A stretch of DNA of 64,000 nucleotides from assembly GCA_001464835.1 (NCBI GenBank), contig LNDS01000029.1:1-64000 (forward strand), written 5' to 3'. This DNA comes from Rhizobiales bacterium Ga0077525. Its GTDB lineage: Bacteria > Pseudomonadota > Alphaproteobacteria > Rhizobiales > Xanthobacteraceae. Within the stretch, counting starts at the first letter, position 1, and the number at the start of each line of letters is the position of its first letter. A model generated the notes under the pieces. The model was given only the letters and a program-made list of their open reading frames with translations, did no database searches and had not been told where the DNA came from. Below, piece by piece: positions 45,567-53,761 of the stretch. A program made the position numbers and the translations under genes.

Positions 45567-46195
45567 ACGCTCATCGCCGCGCGCAACAGCAAATAAAGCG
45601 CCAGCCCGTTGAGGCTGTGCCACAGGAAATGCGTGCCGAGGGGCCACGCGTCGCATAGCGCCATGTCGATGGAGCGGAATGTCAGCGACACCGCGAGTGT
45701 GCAGGCGGCGGCGAACAGCCAGCGGCCCGCCTCTTCACGACGCAGCGGCCAGGCGACGGCGATGAGTGCAGCCAGCGCCGGCAGATAGGCGTGCGAACCG
45801 TTGAGCGCGCCGCGTGGCACGATCATCGCTTCGACGTAATTGAGCGTCGAGAATGCCACCAGAACGCCGAGCGACACCGGCAGCGACAATCCGGAAAACC
45901 GGCGCAGCGCCAGCAGCAAATAGCTGTAAATAAAGACGGCGATCGGAATGGTGTCGAATTTGGCGGCCGCACTGGTGGCGACCGTGTGGAAAATGAACGA
46001 ACCAACGCCAATCGCCCCGGTGACCGCGATCAAGGCCAGCACCGGCCAGTCTTTTGCACCGCCGCGTCGCCATTGTACGAAGGCCATCAAAGCAGCGATC
46101 AGGAACGCGGCATTGGTAACGGCATTGACCGGCTCGGCCCAGAACGACGGGTCGGTGCGCTCGCAATAGAGATCGACGGCGCTGCCCCAATCCAT
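45530..46195 (-). CDS. Ceramidase-family integral membrane hydrolase
   Basis: A 221-residue protein with about seven membrane helices. It matches the alkaline-ceramidase/CREST fold: WAEPVNAVTNAAFLIAAL near residue 20 with the conserved Glu and Asn, GVGSFIFHTVATSAAA near 65 with the Ser and His of the metal site, an Asp in AAKFDTIPI, and a second histidine pair in GTHFLWHSLNG near the C-terminus. Bacterial members probably hydrolyse a lipid amide; the substrate is unknown. It follows the NicC-like gene by 15 bases on the same strand. Nothing links lipid and aromatic functions apart from position. Confidence 0.88.
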   Translation of the reverse strand: MDWGSAVDLYCERTDPSFWAEPVNAVTNAAFLIAALMAFVQWRRGGAKDWPVLALIAVTGAIGVGSFIFHTVATSAAAKFDTIPIAVFIYSYLLLALRRFSGLSLPVSLGVLVAFSTLNYVEAMIVPRGALNGSHAYLPALAALIAVAWPLRREEAGRWLFAAACTLAVSLTFRSIDMALCDAWPLGTHFLWHSLNGLALYLLLRAAMSVQGPPYSQAIPS

Positions 46196-46210
46196 CGTAA
46201 TGACCGTCCG

Positions 46211-47377
46211 TTACGCCGCCTTCATCGGCTTGGGCGTCGATCCAGGCTTGTCGAGATCGGCGCCCCAGGCGTCGTAGCCGTAGAGCCACGCGGTGTCGGC
46301 ATCGCCGCCCTGCATCCAGCTATTGGCGCTGGAGATCGCCTGGATCACCGAGGTGCGCGGCTTGCGGTGCGCTTCGTAGCGCCTGAACGCGGCCTCGATA
46401 TCGCCGCCGGTCATCTCGGCGACGCAGCGCGCCAGCACGGCGGCGTCTTCGATCGATGTCGCCGCGCCTTGCGCCATATAAGGCGTCATCGGATGCGCGC
46501 TGTCGCCGAGCAGCACGACGCGGCCCTGGCTCCACGTCTTCAGCGGCTCGCGTTCGAGGATCGCCCATTTGTGGCAATCCGGACAGGCATCGAGCACGTT
46601 GCGGACGTCCTGATGAAACTCGCCGTAAGCCGCGCCCAATTCCTTGACGTCGCCTTTGGCCGACCACGACTCCTTGGTCATCCACTCCGACGACTCAGGA
46701 ACGCTGGTGACGAAGTACAGCTCGGTCTTCGGCTTGGTGATGTAATAGATGACGATGTGGCGATCCTTGCCCCACCATTTGGTGCGCGACGGGCCGATAT
46801 CGAAACCGTTGAGCAGCCGCGATTCATAAACCGCGCGATAGGCGATGCGGCCTTTGTGCACCGGCGCATCCGGGCCGACGATAATGTCGCGCACCAGCGA
46901 GTGCACGCCGTCAGCCCCAATCACCGCATCGGCGGTCGCCGTCGTGCCATCGGCGAATGTCATCGTCACCGGGCCGCCATTCTGCTCCAGCCCGGTCAGT
47001 TTTTTTTTGAGATGGATGATCTCCGGCGGCAGCACAGACGCCAGCGCATCATGCAGATCGGCGCGGTGCATGCAGAGATAAGGCGCGCCGTAGAGATCGT
47101 CCGGCATCGGCAGTTCGCGCAAGACTTCGCCGCTATAGCCATCGCGGTTGAGATGCGAATACGGCGCAAACGCGATTTGCCGCAGCTGGTCCTCGACGCC
47201 GATGCCGCGCAGCACCTTCATCGAGTTCGGCATCATCTGGATGCCGGCGCCGATGCGGCCGAACCGCGTCGCCTGCTCGTAGACCTGCACGTCGATGCCG
47301 GCCTTGCGCAAGGTGGCGGCAACCGCGAGGCCGCCCATGCCGGCGCCGATGACGGCGAACATCAGCTGCCTGCTCAT
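46211..47377 (-). CDS. FAD-dependent hydroxylase (6-hydroxynicotinate 3-monooxygenase-like)
   Basis: A 388-residue class A flavin monooxygenase. FAD motif 1 is VIGAGMGGLAVAATLR (residues 9-24), the DG motif is GADGVHSLVRD, and motif 2 is GRVVLLGDSAHPMTPYMAQG. The GAGIQMMPNSMKVLRGIG block and the C-terminal TAWLYGYDAW are characteristic of NicC, which opens nicotinate breakdown by converting 6-hydroxynicotinate to 2,5-dihydroxypyridine. A salicylate-type substrate cannot be ruled out. No other nic gene is adjacent. A run of nine A codes for three lysines near residue 126. Confidence 0.87.
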   Translation of the reverse strand: MSRQLMFAVIGAGMGGLAVAATLRKAGIDVQVYEQATRFGRIGAGIQMMPNSMKVLRGIGVEDQLRQIAFAPYSHLNRDGYSGEVLRELPMPDDLYGAPYLCMHRADLHDALASVLPPEIIHLKKKLTGLEQNGGPVTMTFADGTTATADAVIGADGVHSLVRDIIVGPDAPVHKGRIAYRAVYESRLLNGFDIGPSRTKWWGKDRHIVIYYITKPKTELYFVTSVPESSEWMTKESWSAKGDVKELGAAYGEFHQDVRNVLDACPDCHKWAILEREPLKTWSQGRVVLLGDSAHPMTPYMAQGAATSIEDAAVLARCVAEMTGGDIEAAFRRYEAHRKPRTSVIQAISSANSWMQGGDADTAWLYGYDAWGADLDKPGSTPKPMKAA

Positions 47378-47410
47378 GCTGCTTCCCGCGACGTCAACCG
47401 TTTCGCTTCG

Positions 47411-48265
47411 TCAGAAACCATACAGCCTTGCCGGGTTGTCCACCAGCAACCGCGCCTGCGTTTTCGCATCGACGGCGTAGTGCGGAACCAGATCGACGAG
47501 GTCGGCTTCGTCGCATTCATGCGTCGGGTTCGGATGCGGGAAATCGGTGCCCCACAGAACGCGCGACGGGTTCACCTCGACCAGAATGCGCGCAATCGGA
47601 ACCGCGGCGCTGTACGGCGGCATCGATATGCGCTCGGCGCCGCAGACCTTGATCCAGCAATTTTCCAGCCGTGAAAGCTCGATCAATTTGCGCAACGGTT
47701 CCTGGTTGATGCCGGCGGCAGACGGCACGCGGCCCATATGGTCGATGACGAAAGGCAGCGGCAGCTTTGCCATCATCCCGGAGAGCGGCACGACATCGGG
47801 CGCATCGACATGCAAGACGACATGCCAACCCAGCCCCTTGATGCGGTCGATAACGCGGCCGAACACCGCCATGTCCGGCGCGCCGCCGAGATGCTTGACG
47901 AAGTTAAAACGCGCGCCGCGCACGCCGCCGTCGTGCAGCTTTTGCAAATCGGCGTCGGAGAACGTGTCGTCGACAATGGCGACGCCTCGATAACGCGCGG
48001 GGTCCGAGGCGATGCAGTCGAGCATCGCGCTGTTGTCGAGGCCGTGACAGCTGGCCTGCACGATCACCGCGCGATCGACGCCGAGGAAATCGTGCAGCGC
48101 GCGCAGCATCTCCTTGGGCGCGTCGGCCGGCGTGTAGCGGCGGTTCGGCGCGTAAGGGAAACGGCCGGCCGGACCGAAGACATGGCAGTGCGCATCGGTC
48201 GCGCCCGGCGGCAAGGCAAAGGCCGGCTTGCGGCGGCCGTTTGGAAAATCAGGCTTCAGCGCCAT
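47411..48265 (-). CDS. PDC-lactonase-like amidohydrolase (LigI family)
   Basis: A 284-residue TIM-barrel hydrolase. The start GATDAHCHVFGPAGRFPYAP carries the metal-binding H-x-H and the FPYAP signature of LigI, which opens the 2-pyrone-4,6-dicarboxylate ring. Other marks are VQASCHGLDN, HVDAPDV, IDHMGRVP and LWGTDFPHPN. Homologues act on various lactones, so the exact substrate is open. It lies 34 bases upstream of the NicC-like gene on the same strand, so the two with the ceramidase gene probably form one transcript. Confidence 0.87.
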   Translation of the reverse strand: MALKPDFPNGRRKPAFALPPGATDAHCHVFGPAGRFPYAPNRRYTPADAPKEMLRALHDFLGVDRAVIVQASCHGLDNSAMLDCIASDPARYRGVAIVDDTFSDADLQKLHDGGVRGARFNFVKHLGGAPDMAVFGRVIDRIKGLGWHVVLHVDAPDVVPLSGMMAKLPLPFVIDHMGRVPSAAGINQEPLRKLIELSRLENCWIKVCGAERISMPPYSAAVPIARILVEVNPSRVLWGTDFPHPNPTHECDEADLVDLVPHYAVDAKTQARLLVDNPARLYGF

Positions 48266-48568
48266 CGGGTCTCCTCAAAAGGGTGGCGGCCCGGCATAGC
48301 GAAGCAGGCCACGTCGGACAACTTATTCCGGCCTCACGGTGGGATCGGAAATGCAGGCAGCATTTTCAGGGGGTCTATAACACTCCGAAAAATGACTCGA
48401 TTTTCGTCATGACCGGCATAACCCGTCGAAGACCGGCGTAAACGCCCTTTTCGTCCCGGCCAATCCAAGTCTTTCGTGCCTTCCGACGCCAAAACGTGGA
48501 GCCCGGCACGAGGCCGGGCATGACGAGCCTGCGAAAGCCCGCATTTCGTTGGCTGAATTATCAGACTC
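48266..48568. other. 303-bp spacer of decayed intergenic repeats
   Basis: No gene found. The stretch includes a GTCATGACCGGC block at 48408, a CATGACGAGC block at 48519 and a TCTCAGGATGAGG block at 48567, all fragments of the repeat families found elsewhere in the window. Confidence 0.55.
48498..48526. repeat. Partial GCCGGGC-type intergenic repeat
   Basis: GAGCCCGGCACGAGGCCGGGC followed by ATGACGA is a short relative of the repeat at 7402. It forms a compact hairpin (GCCCGGC / GCCGGGC). Confidence 0.6.
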
Positions 48569-49711
48569 TCAGGATGAGGGCGGAAGGATATCGCCCTGCG
48601 CCCAGCCGGCCATGGTCGCGGCATGAAAATCGGCGAAGCGTCCGGCGGCGATCGCGTCGCGCATCCCGGCCATTAGTTGCTGGTAATAGGCTATGTTGAT
48701 GGTCGACAGCAGCACCTGGCCGAGAATTTCATTGGCCTTGGTCAGATGATGCAGATAAGCGCGTGAATAAGTCCGCGCGTCGGGATGCGCGCTCTGCTCG
48801 TCGAGCGGACGGGGATCGTCGGCGTGGCGCGCATTGGCCAGGTTGATCGAACCGAACCGCGTGAACGCGGTGCCGTGCCGGCCATTGCGCGTCGGCATCA
48901 CGCAGTCGAACATATCGACGCCGCGAGCGACCGCTTCAAGCATGTCGTGCGGCGTGCCGACGCCCATCAGATAGCGCGGCGCGTCGGCCGGCAGATGCGG
49001 CGTCGTCTCCTCGACAACTTTCAGCATCACGTCCTGCGGCTCGCCGACCGCCAGCCCGCCAATGGCATAGCCGTGGAAGCCGATGTCGGTCAGCGCCTTT
49101 GCGCTTTGCTGGCGCAGCGCAATGTCGTCGCCGCCCTGCACGATGCCGAACAGGGCATAGCCGTCGCGGGCGCGCGCCTCGAAAGCCCTCTTGGAGCGCT
49201 CGCCCCAGCGCAGCGACAATTGCATGGCGCGCTCGATTTCGTCGCGCGGCGCCGGCAGCTTCAGGCATTCGTCGAGCTGCATGGTGATATCGGTGCCGAG
49301 CAGCGCCTGGATTTCGATCGAGCGCTCCGGCGACAGTTCGTGCATCGAGCCGTCCAGGTGCGATTTGAAGGTGACGCCCTGCTCGCTCATCTTGCGCAAC
49401 GTCGCCAGCGACATCACCTGGAAGCCGCCGCTATCGGTCAAGATCGGGTGCGGCCAGTTCATGAATGTGTGCAGGCCGCCAAGCGCGGCGACCCGTTCCG
49501 CGGTCGGCCGCAGCATCAGGTGATAAGTGTTGCCGAGCAGGATTTCCGCGCCGGTCGCCTTGATAGCTTCCGGATAGAGGCCCTTCACCGTCGCTTGCGT
49601 CCCGACCGGCATGAAGGCCGGCGTCTGGATGCGCCCATGCGGCGTCGTCACCTCGCCGCGCCGCGCGGCGCCGTCGGTTGTGATGAGCTTGAAGGAGAAG
49701 GGTTCGGGCAT
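48569..49711 (-). CDS. tgt: tRNA-guanine transglycosylase Tgt
   Basis: A 380-residue enzyme that swaps guanine-34 for preQ1 in tRNAs with GUN anticodons. Motifs: [15 protein letters not shown] (about 30-44), [20 protein letters not shown] with catalytic Asp, [41 protein letters not shown] and [12 protein letters not shown] with the nucleophilic Asp. A zinc-ligand region near the C-terminus is present in reduced form ([22 protein letters not shown]). The final residues PPSS and stop arise inside an intergenic repeat block. It is downstream of queA in the same operon, separated by a palindromic repeat. Confidence 0.97.
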   Translation of the reverse strand: MPEPFSFKLITTDGAARRGEVTTPHGRIQTPAFMPVGTQATVKGLYPEAIKATGAEILLGNTYHLMLRPTAERVAALGGLHTFMNWPHPILTDSGGFQVMSLATLRKMSEQGVTFKSHLDGSMHELSPERSIEIQALLGTDITMQLDECLKLPAPRDEIERAMQLSLRWGERSKRAFEARARDGYALFGIVQGGDDIALRQQSAKALTDIGFHGYAIGGLAVGEPQDVMLKVVEETTPHLPADAPRYLMGVGTPHDMLEAVARGVDMFDCVMPTRNGRHGTAFTRFGSINLANARHADDPRPLDEQSAHPDARTYSRAYLHHLTKANEILGQVLLSTINIAYYQQLMAGMRDAIAAGRFADFHAATMAGWAQGDILPPSS

Positions 49712-49721
49712 GTGTTTCTTT

Positions 49722-49820
49722 CGTCATTCCGGGGCGCGCACTTGCGCGAACCCGGAATCCAGACGCTTTGGTTATGTTTCTGGATTCCGGGTCCGGCGCT
49801 CCGCGCCGTCCCGGAATGAC
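49722..49820. repeat. Palindromic intergenic repeat, CATTCCGG / GGAATCCAGA family (copy 3)
   Basis: The most regular copy: CGTCATTCCGGGGCGCGCAC at one end, CCCGGAATCCAGACG and TTTCTGGATTCCGGG in the middle, GCCGTCCCGGAATGAC at the other end. It sits between tgt and queA and contributes about the last 16 codons and the TAA of queA. Confidence 0.85.
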
Positions 49821-50893
49821 AGATCGGGATACAACAAACACGCATCGCCATACGAATAGAAGCGGTAGCCGCTGTCTATGGCATGCCGGTAGGCGCGTTG
49901 CATGGTGTCGAGGCCGCTGAACGCCGCGACCAGCATGAACAACGTCGAGCGTGGCAGATGGAAATTGGTCAGCATCAGATCGACCGCCTTGAAGCGGTAG
50001 CCGGGGGTGATGAAGATCGCGGTGTCGCCGGCGAATTCGCGGATCGTGCCGTCGTCGTCCGCCGCCGTCTCCAGCGTCCGCAGCGCGGTCGAACCGACGG
50101 CGACGATGCGCCCGCCTTTTGCCCGCGCCGCGTTGAGCGCTGCCGCCGTCGCGGCCGTCAGCACGCCGAACTCGGCATGCATCTTGTGCTCGGCGGTGTC
50201 GTCGACCTTGACCGGCAGGAAGGTGCCGGCGCCGACATGCAAAGTCACCTTGTGGACGGCAACACCGTGTCCGGCCAGCCGCTCCAACAGCGCCGGCGTA
50301 AAGTGGAGCCCGGCCGTGGGCGCCGCCACCGAGCCGTCCTCGCGCGCGAAAACGGTCTGGTAGTCCGTCTTGTCCTGGTCGTCGGTCGGCCGTTTGGAGG
50401 CGATATAGGGCGGCAACGGCATGTCGCCGCGCTCGCCAATGGCCTGGTCAAGGACAGGGCCCGTGAAGGAAAATGAAAGGGTTACCTCGCCACCTTCATC
50501 TTTATGTGAAACATGAGCGTCGAGCTGGTCGAGGAAACAGACCCGGCCCTCCGAGCCGAAGCGAAGCGTATCGCCGACCTGCACCTTCTTGGCCCCCAGG
50601 ATAAAGGCGCGCCAGTGCGAGCCGTCGATCCGCTTGTGCAGGGTCGCCTCGATAGCAGGTTCGACCTCGCCCCGGCCGATGCGGCGGCCCTTGAGCCGTG
50701 CGGCGATGACTTTTGAGTCGTTGACCACCAGGCAATCGCCGGCCCGCAGCAAATCCGGCAGGTCGCCGACGGTACGGTCCTCCGCCCCCTGGCCCGGCTT
50801 GACCACCAGCAGCCTCGCCGCCTCGCGCGGCGCCACCGGCCGCAAGGCAATGCGGTCGGCCGGCAGGTCGAAGTCAAAGAGGTCGGTTTTCAT
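49772..50893 (-). CDS. queA: S-adenosylmethionine:tRNA ribosyltransferase-isomerase QueA
   Basis: Transfers and isomerises the ribose of SAM onto preQ1-tRNA to give epoxyqueuosine. The 373-residue protein has [14 protein letters not shown] at the start, [42 protein letters not shown] and [14 protein letters not shown]. The usual C-terminal FYSYGDA is followed by about 23 extra residues ending RTRNPET, encoded mostly by the repeat at 49722. ATG 50893 is used; GTG two codons earlier is an alternative. Order coaD-ppi-ppi-queA-tgt is common in the order. Confidence 0.97.
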   Translation of the reverse strand: MKTDLFDFDLPADRIALRPVAPREAARLLVVKPGQGAEDRTVGDLPDLLRAGDCLVVNDSKVIAARLKGRRIGRGEVEPAIEATLHKRIDGSHWRAFILGAKKVQVGDTLRFGSEGRVCFLDQLDAHVSHKDEGGEVTLSFSFTGPVLDQAIGERGDMPLPPYIASKRPTDDQDKTDYQTVFAREDGSVAAPTAGLHFTPALLERLAGHGVAVHKVTLHVGAGTFLPVKVDDTAEHKMHAEFGVLTAATAAALNAARAKGGRIVAVGSTALRTLETAADDDGTIREFAGDTAIFITPGYRFKAVDLMLTNFHLPRSTLFMLVAAFSGLDTMQRAYRHAIDSGYRFYSYGDACLLYPDLSFRDGAERRTRNPET

Positions 50894-50902
50894 ATTCACC
50901 CG

Positions 50903-50999
50903 GCGTCATCGTCCGCGAAGGCGGACGATCCAGCGCTTTCAAAGTCGCCGATCTCGTCGGCGCTCGCAATTGCTGGATGCCGCCTTCGCGGGCATGACG
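50903..50999. repeat. Palindromic intergenic repeat, GTCATCGTCCGCGAAGGCGG family
   Basis: Outward-facing ends GGCGTCATCGTCCGCGAAGG and CGCCTTCGCGGGCATGACGG enclose inner blocks GATCCAGCGCT and AATTGCTGGATGCC. It is a fourth type in this window and fills the gap between the cyclophilin and queA. Confidence 0.78.
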
Positions 51000-51026
51000 G
51001 CCTGAAATAGGCGTGGACTAAGTGCC

Positions 51027-51482
51027 CTACGCCCCCATCGTCGCCTTGATGATCTTGTCGGGATTGCTGACCGGCTCGCCCTTCTTGATCTTGTCGACGT
51101 TCTCCATGCCCTCAATGACATTGCCCCAGGCGGTGTACTGGTTGTCGAGGAAGGTGGCATCGTCAAAGCAGATGAAGAACTGGCTGTCGCCCGAATCCGG
51201 GTTCGAGGCGCGCGCCATCGACACGGTGCCGCGGACATGCGGCTCCTTGTTGAACTCGGCCTTCAGCTTCTTGCCGGAGCCGCCCATGCCGGTGCCGTCC
51301 GGGCAGCCGGTCTGCGCCATGAAGCCGTCGATGACGCGGTGAAACACGATGCCGTCATAGAAGCCGCTCTTCACCAGTTCCTTGATGCGGGCGACATGAC
51401 CGGGGGCCAGGTCTGGGCGCATCGCGATCACGACGTTGCCCTTGGTGGTTTCCAGCGTCAGCGTGTCTTCAGGTTTTGCCAT
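51027..51482 (-). CDS. ppiB: Cytoplasmic peptidyl-prolyl cis-trans isomerase (cyclophilin)
   Basis: A 151-residue cyclophilin lacking an export signal. Active-site parts: VFHRVIDGFMAQTGCPDGTG near residues 51-70 (Arg in FHR, the Phe/Met pair), SMARASNPDSGDSQFFICF near 96 with the conserved Gln and Phe, and NQYTAWGNVIEG near 120. It catalyses proline isomerisation in folding proteins. It lies 25 bases downstream of a second, exported cyclophilin and was probably born by duplication. Confidence 0.95.
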   Translation of the reverse strand: MAKPEDTLTLETTKGNVVIAMRPDLAPGHVARIKELVKSGFYDGIVFHRVIDGFMAQTGCPDGTGMGGSGKKLKAEFNKEPHVRGTVSMARASNPDSGDSQFFICFDDATFLDNQYTAWGNVIEGMENVDKIKKGEPVSNPDKIIKATMGA

Positions 51483-51507
51483 TTCTTTTCTCTCTTTAAT
51501 GATCAGG

Positions 51508-52086
51508 TTATTTCATATCCGCCGCGACCTGGACCTTCACCATTTTGTCCGGATCGGTGACCGCGCCGGATTGTGAGCCGGCCGGGGCTTTCTTCAGTTT
51601 GTCGACGACATCCATGCCCGACAGCACCTTGCCGATCACGGTGTACTGGCCGTTGAGGAACGAGGCGTCGTCAAAGCAGATGAAAAACTGCGAATTGCCC
51701 GAATTGGGTGCGCTACCGCGCGCCATGCCGACGACGCCGCGCACGAAGGGCGTCGGAGTGAATTCGGCCGGCAGGTTCGGATATTTCGAATTGCCGGTGC
51801 CGTTGAAATTGGCGCCGTCGCCGGTCTGCGCCATGAAGCCGGCCATGACGCGGTGGAATGGCACGTTGTTGTAATAGCCGTCGCGGGCCAGAAGCTTGAT
51901 CCGTTCGGCGTGCTTGGGCGCGAGGTCAGGGCTCAGCGCGATGATGACGCGGCCCTTGGTGGTGTCGATGACGATCGTATTTTGCGGATCGGCGCCTGCC
52001 GGCAGCTTGGGCGCCTGCGCCAGAGCGGGCGCGGCCACCGCAAAAGTGAGGGCGAGCGCAAAAGCGAGCTTGAGAGTGCGGATCAT
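51508..52086 (-). CDS. Periplasmic peptidyl-prolyl cis-trans isomerase (cyclophilin)
   Basis: A 192-residue cyclophilin with a signal peptide of about 22 residues (LAFALALTFAVAAPALAQAP), so it acts in the periplasm. Active-site blocks are VPFHRVMAGFMAQTGDG, GMARGSAPNSGNSQFFICF and NGQYTVIGKVLSGMD. The tail GAVTDPDKMVKVQVAADMK is typical of alphaproteobacterial exported members. GGGAG eight bases before ATG 52086 supports this start. It begins 15 bases after the coaD stop. Confidence 0.95.
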   Translation of the reverse strand: MIRTLKLAFALALTFAVAAPALAQAPKLPAGADPQNTIVIDTTKGRVIIALSPDLAPKHAERIKLLARDGYYNNVPFHRVMAGFMAQTGDGANFNGTGNSKYPNLPAEFTPTPFVRGVVGMARGSAPNSGNSQFFICFDDASFLNGQYTVIGKVLSGMDVVDKLKKAPAGSQSGAVTDPDKMVKVQVAADMK

Positions 52087-52101
52087 GAAATCTCCCGGCA
52101 A

Positions 52102-52605
52102 TCAGGATTTGGACGAAAAGCGCTTTTTCAGGCGCGCCGCGACGGAGGCCGGCACGAAGGCGGCGACGTCGCCGCCCATGCCAGCGATCTGGCGCACCAA
52201 TGTGGCCGTGATCGGGCGCACCGCCGGCGAGGCCGGCAGGAAGACGGTCTGTACCTCCGGCACCATGGTCTCGTTCATGCCGGCCATCTGCATTTCGTAG
52301 TCGAAGTCGGTGCCGTCGCGTAGGCCCCGGATCAGTACCGAGGCGCCGGCTTTTCGGGCGGCTTCCACCACCAGATTGTCAAAGGTGATGCAGGCGATCT
52401 CGCATTTGGCCTCACGGCCGATCGGGCCGCAGGTCTCTTCCAGCATCGCCAGCCGTTCTTCAGTGGGAAACAGCGGCGCCTTGCCGGGGTGGACGCCGAT
52501 CGCCAGCACCAGCCGGTCGGCCAGCCGTACGGCATGGCGCACCACGTCGATGTGGCCGTTGGTGACAGGGTCAAAAGACCCCGCGTAAAGGGCAATCCTC
52601 GGCAT
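52102..52605 (-). CDS. coaD: Phosphopantetheine adenylyltransferase CoaD
   Basis: Joins 4'-phosphopantetheine and ATP into dephospho-CoA, the penultimate step of coenzyme A synthesis. At 167 residues it has the nucleotidyltransferase start [19 protein letters not shown] with the TxGH motif (TNGH), [15 protein letters not shown], then FDNLVVEAA and [18 protein letters not shown] near residue 90, and a C-terminal [10 protein letters not shown]. It heads the coaD-ppi-ppi-queA-tgt run. The start is the ATG at 52605, near a divergent gene. Confidence 0.96.
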   Translation of the reverse strand: MPRIALYAGSFDPVTNGHIDVVRHAVRLADRLVLAIGVHPGKAPLFPTEERLAMLEETCGPIGREAKCEIACITFDNLVVEAARKAGASVLIRGLRDGTDFDYEMQMAGMNETMVPEVQTVFLPASPAVRPITATLVRQIAGMGGDVAAFVPASVAARLKKRFSSKS

Positions 52606-52778
52606 CAGCGGGGTCTACCCCGCCCTTTTACCGCCCGCAAGGGCGCTTCCGGCCCGCCCCGTCCGGTTTTGAACCTTTCGGCATCTGGCCCGTTATCGCC
52701 GCGAACCTCTTGTGACGTTTTGAACCAAACACCCGGCGGGCGCGACTGATGGTCGTGCCAACCAAGGAACGGATTGCC

Positions 52779-53000
52779 ATGCTCAAAACCGTGTCAGCCA
52801 TTTTGTCCGCCGCCGCGATTGCCGGGGTGATCACGTTATTTTCCAGCCCGAGCGCCACCGTGGATGCCGGCCCGCTGGCCGCGCCCGCCGAGGCAGCGAT
52901 CAAATCCTGCACGCAGCGGCCCTGGCCCTATCTCAACTGCGTCGGGACCGAGCTGGGTAACCAGAAGATTCGCCTGGTGACGACCGAGCGCCTCCAGTAA
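52779..53000 (+). CDS. Small exported protein, unknown
   Basis: A 73-residue protein with a signal-like N-terminus (TVSAILSAAAIAGVITLFSS) and mature part AAPAEAAIKSCTQRPWPYLN followed by CVGTELGNQKIRLVTTERL. The two cysteines, separated by ten residues, could pair. The CTQRPWPYLNCVG pattern is familiar from small hypothetical proteins of Bradyrhizobium-like genomes; no function is known. AAGGA lies eight bases before ATG 52779, so this start is preferred to ATG 52749. The hairpin at 53039 probably ends its transcript. Confidence 0.75.
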   Translation: MLKTVSAILSAAAIAGVITLFSSPSATVDAGPLAAPAEAAIKSCTQRPWPYLNCVGTELGNQKIRLVTTERLQ

Positions 53001-53038
53001 TTCCGCCGTCCGGCGCATAAATTGCCCCATTTGGGGTT

Positions 53039-53071
53039 AGCCTTCGGGAGTATTCTCCCGGAGGCTTTTTC
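53039..53071 (+). terminator. Terminator-like hairpin that buries the ankyrin gene's ribosome site
   Basis: A 12-bp stem, AGCCTTCGGGAG / CTCCCGGAGGCT with one G-T pair and TATT loop, is followed by T residues, then C and the ATG at 53072. Its 3' arm contains GGAGG (53060-53064), the only good ribosome site of the ankyrin gene. It therefore acts as terminator of the upstream gene, cover of a ribosome site, or both. Confidence 0.85.
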
Positions 53072-53758
53072 ATGTCGGTCTGGTTTCGCCTTTTATGTCT
53101 CGCCTTTGCGATCTCCCCATTTCCCGCCCTGGCGCAGGTGCCGCCGTCGGCGGCCGATATCGCCGCCTATGGCGGCCTGCACGCTGCCGCCGCCAAGGGC
53201 GATACCACTGAAATCGAAAAACTGGTCAAGGCCGGCGCGGCGCTGGAAGCGCGCGACGGCCATCGGCGCACGCCATTGCATGTCGCCGCCCATCTCAAGC
53301 GTCATGATGCTGCCGCCCTGCTGATGAAGCTGGGGGCCGACGCGAACGCGCTCGAGGGCGACAAATACGATATCGTCACGATCGCTTCGGTCGCCGACGA
53401 CGTGCCGATGCTGAAAGTCGCCCTCGCCGGCGGTTGCAAACCGGGCAACATGACCAGTCCTTACGATGGCACCGCGCTGATCGCCGCGGCGCATCTCGGT
53501 CACGACGAAGTCGTCAGCATCCTGATCGCCGCTGGCGCGCCGCTCGACCACGTCAATAATCTGCACTGGACGGCCCTGATCGAGTCCATTGTCCTCGGCG
53601 ACGGCGGCAAGCGTCACACCGCGACGCTCGATCATCTGGTCAAGGCCGGCGCCAACCTCAATCTCGCCGACCGCAACGGCAATACGCCGCTGATGCTGGC
53701 CAAAGGCCGCGGTTACAAGGAGATGGTGGCGATTTTGGAGAAAGCCGGCGCGAAATAG
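53072..53758 (+). CDS. Exported ankyrin-repeat protein
   Basis: A 228-residue protein with a signal peptide (about 20 residues, ending FPALAQ). Five or so ankyrin repeats follow: GGLHAAAAKGDTTEIEKLVK, RTPLHVAAHLKRHDAAALLM, a degenerate third, GTALIAAAHLGHDEVVSILI, and NTPLMLAKGRGYKEMVAILE. Ankyrin repeats bind other proteins; in the periplasm they often act as immunity or scaffold proteins (as in catalase-linked AnkB), but no partner gene is beside it. Its ribosome site is inside the hairpin at 53039. Confidence 0.92.
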   Translation: MSVWFRLLCLAFAISPFPALAQVPPSAADIAAYGGLHAAAAKGDTTEIEKLVKAGAALEARDGHRRTPLHVAAHLKRHDAAALLMKLGADANALEGDKYDIVTIASVADDVPMLKVALAGGCKPGNMTSPYDGTALIAAAHLGHDEVVSILIAAGAPLDHVNNLHWTALIESIVLGDGGKRHTATLDHLVKAGANLNLADRNGNTPLMLAKGRGYKEMVAILEKAGAK

Positions 53759-53761
53759 TCT

